Source: Microbacterium ureisolvens
GTDB taxonomy: Bacteria; Actinomycetota; Actinomycetes; Actinomycetales; Microbacteriaceae
Length of the DNA stretch: 64,000 nucleotides
Direction: 5' to 3'
NCBI RefSeq assembly: GCF_015278315.1
Contig: NZ_JADIJE010000013.1
Coordinates: 62,001-126,000 of the forward strand
Part shown: piece by piece, positions 59,064 to 64,000 of the stretch
Layout of the letters: each line of letters begins with the position of its first letter
Position numbering within the stretch: the stretch's first letter is position 1
Notes under the pieces: model-generated
Told to the model about the DNA's origin: nothing
What the model saw: the letters and a program-made list of their open reading frames with translations, nothing else
Database searches by the model: none
Program-made: the position numbers and the translations under genes

Positions 59064-60923
59064 ATGACCACCACCGCCACCCCTGAGCGATCAGAACAGC
59101 CGCAACGGTCCGAACTGTCCACCTTCAAAGCCCTCGCCCGGCTGCTCCCGTTCACCAAGCCCGTGCTGCCGCGCCTCACGCTCGGCGCCGCGAGCGCGCT
59201 GCTGGCGAGCCTGCTCGCCCTGGCGATCCCGCTCGTGCTCGAGCAGGTCGTCAGGGGGCCGATCGCGTCGGCCGACATCTCCGCGATCGCGTGGGGATCC
59301 GCCGCGATCCTCGCCCTCGGCCTCGCCGAAGCCGCCATGGTGTGGCTGCGGCGGTGGTTCGTGCTGGGTCCGGCGACGCTCGTCGAATACGACCTGCGCC
59401 AGACCTTCTACTCGCGCCTGCAGCGCCTGCCGGTCGCCTTCCACGACCGCTGGCAGTCGGGTCAGCTGCTCAGCCGCATGATGCAGGACATGAGCATGCT
59501 GCGCCGCTGGCTCGCGTTCGGCCTCGTGCTGCTCGTCGTCAACGCGCTGACGATCGCGGTCGGCACGGCGCTGCTGTTCCGCTGGCACTGGGTGCTCGGC
59601 ACGATCTTCCTGCTGACGTCGGCGCCGCTCTGGTATGCGGGTTACCGGTTCGAGAAGACCTACGGCACGCTGGCGCGCCAGTCGCAGGACCAGGCGGGCG
59701 ACCTCGCGACCTCCGTGGAGGAGAGCGTGCACGGCATCCGCGTGCTCAAGGCCTTCGGCCGCGGCAAGCACGCGCTGCAGAAGTTCACGCGCCAGGCCGA
59801 GACGCTGCGTGAGACCGAGCTCAGCAAGGCGCGCGCCGTCGGCTGGATCTGGTTCTGGCTGGTGCTCCTGCCCGACATCGCGTTCGCGCTGTGCCTGGGT
59901 GCGGGCATCTATCTGACGGCGGCCGGCCAGCTGCAGGGGGCCGAGCTCATCGCGTTCTTCGCGATGGCGACCGTGCTCCGCTGGCCGATGGAGTCCATCG
60001 GGTTCCTGTTCTCGTTCCTGCTCGACGCGCGCACCGCGACCGACCGCATCTTCGAGGTGTTCGACGAGCACAACACGATCACCGACCCCGAGAATCCGGT
60101 CACGATCCCCAAGCCCCGCGGCGAGCTGGCCTTCGAGGGCGTGCACTTCCGCTACCAGGATGCCGCGCAGCACGAGCGCGACCTGCTCGACGGCGTCGAC
60201 CTCGTGCTGCAGCCGGGCGAGACCATGGCGCTCGTCGGTCTCACCGGCTCCGGCAAGACGACCCTGACGACCCTGCCCACGCGGCTCTACGACGTCACCG
60301 GCGGGCGCGTCACGCTCGACGGCGTCGACGTGCGCGACCTCACCCTCGCGGAGCTCCGGCGGCACATCGGCATGGCGTTCGAGGACGCCACCCTGTTCTC
60401 GCAGACCGTGCGCGACAACGTGCTGCTCGGTCGCGAGGACCTCGTGCCCGGCAGCGCAGAGGCCGAGGCCGTGCTGCGCGAGGCGCTCGCAGTCGCCCAG
60501 GCGTCGTTCGTCGACGACCTGCCCGACGGCGTCGACACGGTCATCGGCGAGGAGGGGCTGTCGCTCTCGGGCGGTCAGCGCCAGCGGCTCGCGCTCGCGC
60601 GCGCCGTCGCCGCCCGCCCCGCGGTGCTGGTGCTCGACGACCCGCTGTCGGCGCTCGACGTCGACACCGAGGCGCTCGTCGAGGATGCACTGCGCGAGGT
60701 GCTGCACGAGACGACGGCGCTGGTCGTGGCGCACCGGCCCTCGACCGTGACGCTCGCCGACCGCGTGGCGCTGCTGGAGTCCGGACGCGTGACCGCGGTC
60801 GGCACGCACTCCGAGCTGCTGCGCACGAGCGACCACTACCGGCACGTGATCTCGAGTCTCGAAGTCGAGGAAGCGCGACTTCGGGCCAGACAGGAAGACC
60901 AGGAATGGGAGGTGACCCTGTGA
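59064..60923 (+). CDS. ABC exporter half-transporter A (degenerate-site subunit)
   Basis: The 619-residue protein has a six-helix ABC exporter membrane domain (about 1-310) and an ATPase domain. Walker A is GLTGSGKT (392-399), the signature LSGGQ (501-505), Walker B VLVLDDPLSALD and the H-loop VVAHRPST. The catalytic glutamate after Walker B is Asp526 (Asp525-Asp526), which marks the degenerate-site subunit of heterodimeric multidrug exporters such as BmrC. The ATG at 59064 is favoured because hairpins lie upstream; an in-frame ATG at 58989 would add 25 residues. The stop overlaps subunit B as GTGA. Confidence 0.93.
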   Translation: MTTTATPERSEQPQRSELSTFKALARLLPFTKPVLPRLTLGAASALLASLLALAIPLVLEQVVRGPIASADISAIAWGSAAILALGLAEAAMVWLRRWFVLGPATLVEYDLRQTFYSRLQRLPVAFHDRWQSGQLLSRMMQDMSMLRRWLAFGLVLLVVNALTIAVGTALLFRWHWVLGTIFLLTSAPLWYAGYRFEKTYGTLARQSQDQAGDLATSVEESVHGIRVLKAFGRGKHALQKFTRQAETLRETELSKARAVGWIWFWLVLLPDIAFALCLGAGIYLTAAGQLQGAELIAFFAMATVLRWPMESIGFLFSFLLDARTATDRIFEVFDEHNTITDPENPVTIPKPRGELAFEGVHFRYQDAAQHERDLLDGVDLVLQPGETMALVGLTGSGKTTLTTLPTRLYDVTGGRVTLDGVDVRDLTLAELRRHIGMAFEDATLFSQTVRDNVLLGREDLVPGSAEAEAVLREALAVAQASFVDDLPDGVDTVIGEEGLSLSGGQRQRLALARAVAARPAVLVLDDPLSALDVDTEALVEDALREVLHETTALVVAHRPSTVTLADRVALLESGRVTAVGTHSELLRTSDHYRHVISSLEVEEARLRARQEDQEWEVTL

Positions 60924-62734
60924 GCACCACCGTCGTCGGAACGAGCGGCGAAGACCGCTCCGACTACACGCGCGCCGAGAGCAAGGCGATCCGCAAGCGC
61001 TCGCTGCGCCTGCTCGGCTCGCTCATCACGCCCGTCCGCGGCCAGCTGATCCTCGCGGGTGTCGTGCTCGTCGTCTCGACGGCGCTGCGGGTCGCCGGCC
61101 CGTGGCTCATCGGCATCGGCATCAACAACGCGCTGCCGGCCGTCATCGAGCGCAACGACTGGATGCCGACCTTCGTCGTCGTCGCCGTCTATCTCGTCGC
61201 AGCGATCGGGGGCGCCGCGCTGATCGGGTGGTACGTCGTCGTGGCTGCGCGACTGACCCAGGCGATCATGCTCGACCTGCGCAAGCGCATCTTCCTGCAC
61301 ACGCAGCGGCTGAGCCTGGAGTTCCACGAGTCGTACACGTCGGGTCGCATCATCTCCCGGCAGACGAGCGATCTCGACACCATCCGCGAGCTGCTGGACG
61401 GCGGTCTCAACGAGCTGGTGTCGGGCATCCTCTACGGCGTGTTCACGCTCGTCGCGCTGTACCTCGTGGACTGGCAGTCGGGTCTGATCCTGACCGTGAT
61501 GGGCATCCCGCTCTTCCTGCTCATGCGGTGGTTCTACACGCGCTCGCAGCGGGTGTACCGGGAGTCGCGCGTCATCAGCGCCGGCGTCATCGTCAAGTTC
61601 GTCGAGACCATGACGGGCATCCGCGCCGTCAAGGCGTTCCGCAAGGAGCTGCGCAACGATGAGGAGTTCGGCGAGCAGGCGATGAACTACCGCGACGTCA
61701 ACATGCGCTCGATCCGCCTCTTCGGAACGTTCGAGCCGGGACTCATGGCCGTGGCATCCGTCACCCTCGCCCTCGTGATCGCGTGGGGCGGGATCCGCGT
61801 CGCCGACGGCGTGATGGAGATCGGCTTCCTGCTGTCGGCCGTGCTGTACGTCCGCAACTTCTTCTCGCCGCTGCAGGAGGTCGCGTTCTTCCTGAACTCG
61901 TACCAGTCCGCGACGGCGGCGCTCGAGAAGGTGTCGGGCGTGCTGGAGGAGGAGCCGACCGTTCCCGACCCGAAGAACCCGGTCGACCTGTGGAGCGCGA
62001 AGGGCCACATCCGGTTCGACGACGTGCTGTTCGGGTACTCGAGGGACCGGGTCATCCTGCCGGACTTCACGCTCGACATCCCGGCAGGGCAGACGATCGC
62101 GCTGGTCGGCACCACCGGTGCCGGCAAGTCGACGCTCGCGAAGCTGGTGTCGCGGTTCTACGACCCGACGAAGGGCGCGGTCACGCTCGACGGCGTCGAC
62201 CTGCGCTCGCTGCACCCGAAGGACCTCCGTCGCGCGATCGTGATGGTCACGCAGGAGGCCTACCTGTTCAGCGGCACGGTCGCTGACAACATCGCGCTGG
62301 GCAAGCCCGACGCGACGATGGAGCAGATCCAGGCCGCGGCGCGGGCGGTGGGAGCGGATGCGTTCATCCGGGCGCTCCCGGACGGCTACGACACCGACGT
62401 GAACAAGCGCGGCGGCCGCGTGTCGGCGGGTCAGCGTCAGCTGATCTCGTTCGCGCGGGCGTTCCTCGCCGACCCGGCGGTGCTGATCCTCGACGAGGCC
62501 ACGGCCTCGCTCGACATCCCGTCGGAGCGGCAGATCCAGGATGCGCTGCAGACGCTGCTCGCCGACCGCACCGCGATCATCATCGCGCACCGCCTCTCGA
62601 CGGTCGCGATCGCCGACCGCGTGCTGGTCATGGAGCACGGCCGGATCATCGAGGACGACACCCCCGAGACGCTGATCGGCGGCGACGGGAAGTTCGCGCA
62701 GCTGCATGCCGCGTGGCGGGAGTCGCTCGTCTGA
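60920..62734 (+). CDS. ABC exporter half-transporter B (catalytic-site subunit)
   Basis: The 604-residue partner has a matching membrane domain and ATPase domain. Walker A is GTTGAGKS (397-404), the signature VSAGQ (501-505, a change from SGGQ) and Walker B LILDEATASLD with catalytic Glu526. Its canonical Walker B pairs with the intact signature of subunit A, while its altered signature completes the degenerate site with subunit A. The pair is therefore an asymmetric heterodimeric exporter for drugs or lipids. The GTG start overlaps subunit A's stop. Confidence 0.94.
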   Translation: MSTTVVGTSGEDRSDYTRAESKAIRKRSLRLLGSLITPVRGQLILAGVVLVVSTALRVAGPWLIGIGINNALPAVIERNDWMPTFVVVAVYLVAAIGGAALIGWYVVVAARLTQAIMLDLRKRIFLHTQRLSLEFHESYTSGRIISRQTSDLDTIRELLDGGLNELVSGILYGVFTLVALYLVDWQSGLILTVMGIPLFLLMRWFYTRSQRVYRESRVISAGVIVKFVETMTGIRAVKAFRKELRNDEEFGEQAMNYRDVNMRSIRLFGTFEPGLMAVASVTLALVIAWGGIRVADGVMEIGFLLSAVLYVRNFFSPLQEVAFFLNSYQSATAALEKVSGVLEEEPTVPDPKNPVDLWSAKGHIRFDDVLFGYSRDRVILPDFTLDIPAGQTIALVGTTGAGKSTLAKLVSRFYDPTKGAVTLDGVDLRSLHPKDLRRAIVMVTQEAYLFSGTVADNIALGKPDATMEQIQAAARAVGADAFIRALPDGYDTDVNKRGGRVSAGQRQLISFARAFLADPAVLILDEATASLDIPSERQIQDALQTLLADRTAIIIAHRLSTVAIADRVLVMEHGRIIEDDTPETLIGGDGKFAQLHAAWRESLV

Positions 62735-62751
62735 CACCTGCCTGAGACCCG

Positions 62752-62794
62752 CGGATGCCCCGGCCCACCTGTCCACACAGGGCGGGGGCATCCG
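62752..62794. terminator. Hairpin terminator after the ABC exporter operon
   Basis: Ten-base arms CGGATGCCCC (62752-62761) and GGGGCATCCG (62785-62794) enclose a smaller CCTGT/ACAGG hairpin. It sits 17 bases after the exporter stop and again uses the GGATGCC/GGCATCC word. Confidence 0.8.
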
Positions 62795-62826
62795 TCGTCT
62801 TCGGTCCCGTGCGTCCCAACCCGCCC

Positions 62827-62889
62827 GTTCGCGCGAACCCACCCCGTTCGCGCGAACCCACCCTGCTCGCGCGAACCCACACGTTCGCG
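62827..62889. repeat. Tandem 19-bp palindrome-bearing repeat between convergent genes
   Basis: Units start at 62827, 62846, 62865 and 62883 (the last partial). The core TTCGCGCGAA is a perfect 10-bp palindrome followed by CCCAC. The third unit has CTCGCGCGAA. The block is non-coding and lies between the exporter terminator and the kinase gene's end; it may be a protein-binding array or a dispersed short repeat. Confidence 0.7.
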
Positions 62890-62948
62890 TGCGCTCCCAG
62901 GTGTGGGCTCGCGCGGGGGTTCGCCGCTTCGAAGGGAGGGCGGGGACC

Positions 62949-63872
62949 TCAGGCGTGCGCGATCGAGACCGCGTGGGCGAGCGGATGCTGCGGCGCGAGG
63001 CCCGCGAGGGCAGCGGCGCCGTCGATCCCGTTGCCGAGGGGCTCGACGAGAGCGACGTCGAGCTCGCTCGCCGCAATGTGCGACGCGAAGGCCTCGCGCA
63101 GCTGCGGGGAGCGGAACACCCCGCCGATCGCGCACACCGAGAAGTGCTCGCGGGGCTCGTCCTCGGCCGAGGTCGAGCGCACCCGGCGCAGCGCGCTCTC
63201 GACGCTGTGCGCGAGCTCGCCGCCCGCGCGCACCGTGATGTGCTGCGACACGGCGTCACCCTCCGACGCGAGCCGCGCGACGTGCTCGGCGAACGACGCG
63301 ACCACGCGCACGCGGTCGTGGTCGGCCTGCAGGGCGATGTAGGCCTGCGTGAGGTCGGGCCAGCGCTCCTCGGCGACGGCGCGCAGCGCCGTCGCCGGCC
63401 CGCGGCCGTCGAACTCGCGCATCACCGCGTCCAGTGCCTCGCGGCCGATCCAGTACCCGCTGCCGGCGTCGCCCATGAGGTAGCCCCACCCGTCGACCCG
63501 CGCGACGCGCGACGCGCCCACTGCGAGGGTCACCACTCCGGTGCCGGCGGCGACGACCGCCCCGCGCCCGTCGCCGAGGGCGCCGAGGAATGAGGTGGTG
63601 GAGTCGTGCGCGAGGATCACCTCGCGCACCGCGGCGTCGTCGATGCGTGCGAGGAGGGCCGCGGCATCCGATTCCCGCGTCGTCAGCCCCGACACGCCCG
63701 CCGTCACGACCGAGACGTCCGCGCCGGACCGCTCGATCGCTGCGCGCGCGACGGCCGCGAGCTGCGGCAGCAGGGGTTCGTGCGTGTCGATGCCCGGGAA
63801 GACGACGTCCTCCTCGCGCACGCGCACCTTGATGCCGGTCTGGCCGGCGTCGATCGCCAGTACGGTGCTCAT
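62949..63872 (-). CDS. BadF/BadG-type sugar kinase, probably N-acetylglucosamine kinase
   Basis: The 307-residue protein has ASKHA-superfamily kinase motifs: DAGQTGIKVRV (phosphate 1) at 7-17, AHDSTTSFLGAL, GTGVVTLAVG (phosphate 2) and GWGYLMGDAGSGYWIGREALDAV, then CAIGGVF (adenosine loop). BadF/BadG-type kinases with this pattern phosphorylate GlcNAc, sometimes MurNAc or glucosamine, in cell-wall or chitin recycling. The substrate is inferred. The start overlaps the upstream gene's stop as ATGA, so it is coupled to that gene. Confidence 0.85.
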   Translation of the reverse strand: MSTVLAIDAGQTGIKVRVREEDVVFPGIDTHEPLLPQLAAVARAAIERSGADVSVVTAGVSGLTTRESDAAALLARIDDAAVREVILAHDSTTSFLGALGDGRGAVVAAGTGVVTLAVGASRVARVDGWGYLMGDAGSGYWIGREALDAVMREFDGRGPATALRAVAEERWPDLTQAYIALQADHDRVRVVASFAEHVARLASEGDAVSQHITVRAGGELAHSVESALRRVRSTSAEDEPREHFSVCAIGGVFRSPQLREAFASHIAASELDVALVEPLGNGIDGAAALAGLAPQHPLAHAVSIAHA

Positions 63873-64000
63873 GCGGCTGGCGCTCCTTCCTTCTGATGGG
63901 AGCGGTAGGCCTCGCGGAGGAGATCGCCGGCGGGCTTGCCGTAGGGACAGTAGTCGTCGTTGTCGGCGGCCTCGGCCGGATCGTACAGCCGCGCGGGCCA
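63869..64000 (-). CDS. C-terminal fragment of an unidentified gene upstream of the kinase
   Basis: The minus-strand frame is open from the window edge to the TGA at 63871-63869, giving 43 residues (WPARLYDPAEAADNDDYCPY then GKPAGDLLREAYRSHQ and a short Ala-rich tail). The stop overlaps the kinase ATG, so it is part of the same operon and probably concerns amino-sugar or cell-wall sugar use. The fragment is too short to name a family. Confidence 0.7.
   Translation of the reverse strand, partial: WPARLYDPAEAADNDDYCPYGKPAGDLLREAYRSHQKEGAPAA

Noticed and set aside
62827..62889. CRISPR-like array after the ABC exporter
   Set aside because: The 19-bp units are directly adjacent without spacers, and no cas genes are present.

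Overview
The window is high-GC DNA with actinobacterial gene content and signals: RTG starts, GTGA/ATGA gene overlaps, TANNNT -10 boxes directly ahead of start codons, a perM-like gene before purN-purH, and a type VII secretion locus. Sequence style and gene order suggest Microbacteriaceae, most likely Microbacterium or a close relative; this is inferred from the sequence alone. No rRNA, tRNA, CRISPR array or insertion sequence was seen, and no gene-free stretch exceeds 300 bases. The longest gaps (2095-2316, 32725-32965, 62735-62948) hold promoters, hairpins and short tandem repeats, described below.

Layout. Positions 1-1783 hold the end of sucC and all of sucD (succinyl-CoA synthetase), then a bidirectional terminator and a convergent small tautomerase gene. 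Positions 2317-32724 are one gene for a secreted, cell-wall-anchored protein of about 10,135 residues. It has a signal peptide, a Pro-rich stalk, about twelve ~389-residue repeats each with an acidic helical insert, a second repeat class of ~60 residues, Y-x-V modules, Asp-rich modules and a C-terminal LAATG sortase signal. It fills almost half the window.

Positions 32966-42442 are mostly housekeeping: an F420-type nitroreductase, a membrane protein plus lipoprotein polysaccharide deacetylase pair, a SUMF1-fold protein without the catalytic cysteines, a purine permease, and perM-like, purN and purH. Positions 42443-56457 form a compact type VII secretion and toxin locus. It has two small membrane-anchored proteins, a secreted beta-rich protein, an EccC/EssC-type ATPase with an N-terminal ubiquitin-like plus FHA region, a zinc-ribbon/FHA protein, a two-TM protein, three WXG100-type small proteins, a 964-aa polymorphic toxin ending in a TNT-type NADase domain, a putative immunity gene, a stand-alone degenerate TNT-like gene, and a second homologous putative immunity gene. 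EccB, EccD, EccE and mycosin are not in the window.

Positions 56572-58652 encode an Ada/AlkA fusion overlapped by an ogt-type methyltransferase (alkylation repair). Positions 58807-62734 carry a heterodimeric ABC exporter preceded by a promoter, a 32-codon leader ORF with a strong ribosome binding site, and several hairpins, resembling ribosome-mediated attenuation. The right edge has a BadF-type sugar kinase (likely GlcNAc kinase) overlapping the end of an unidentified gene.
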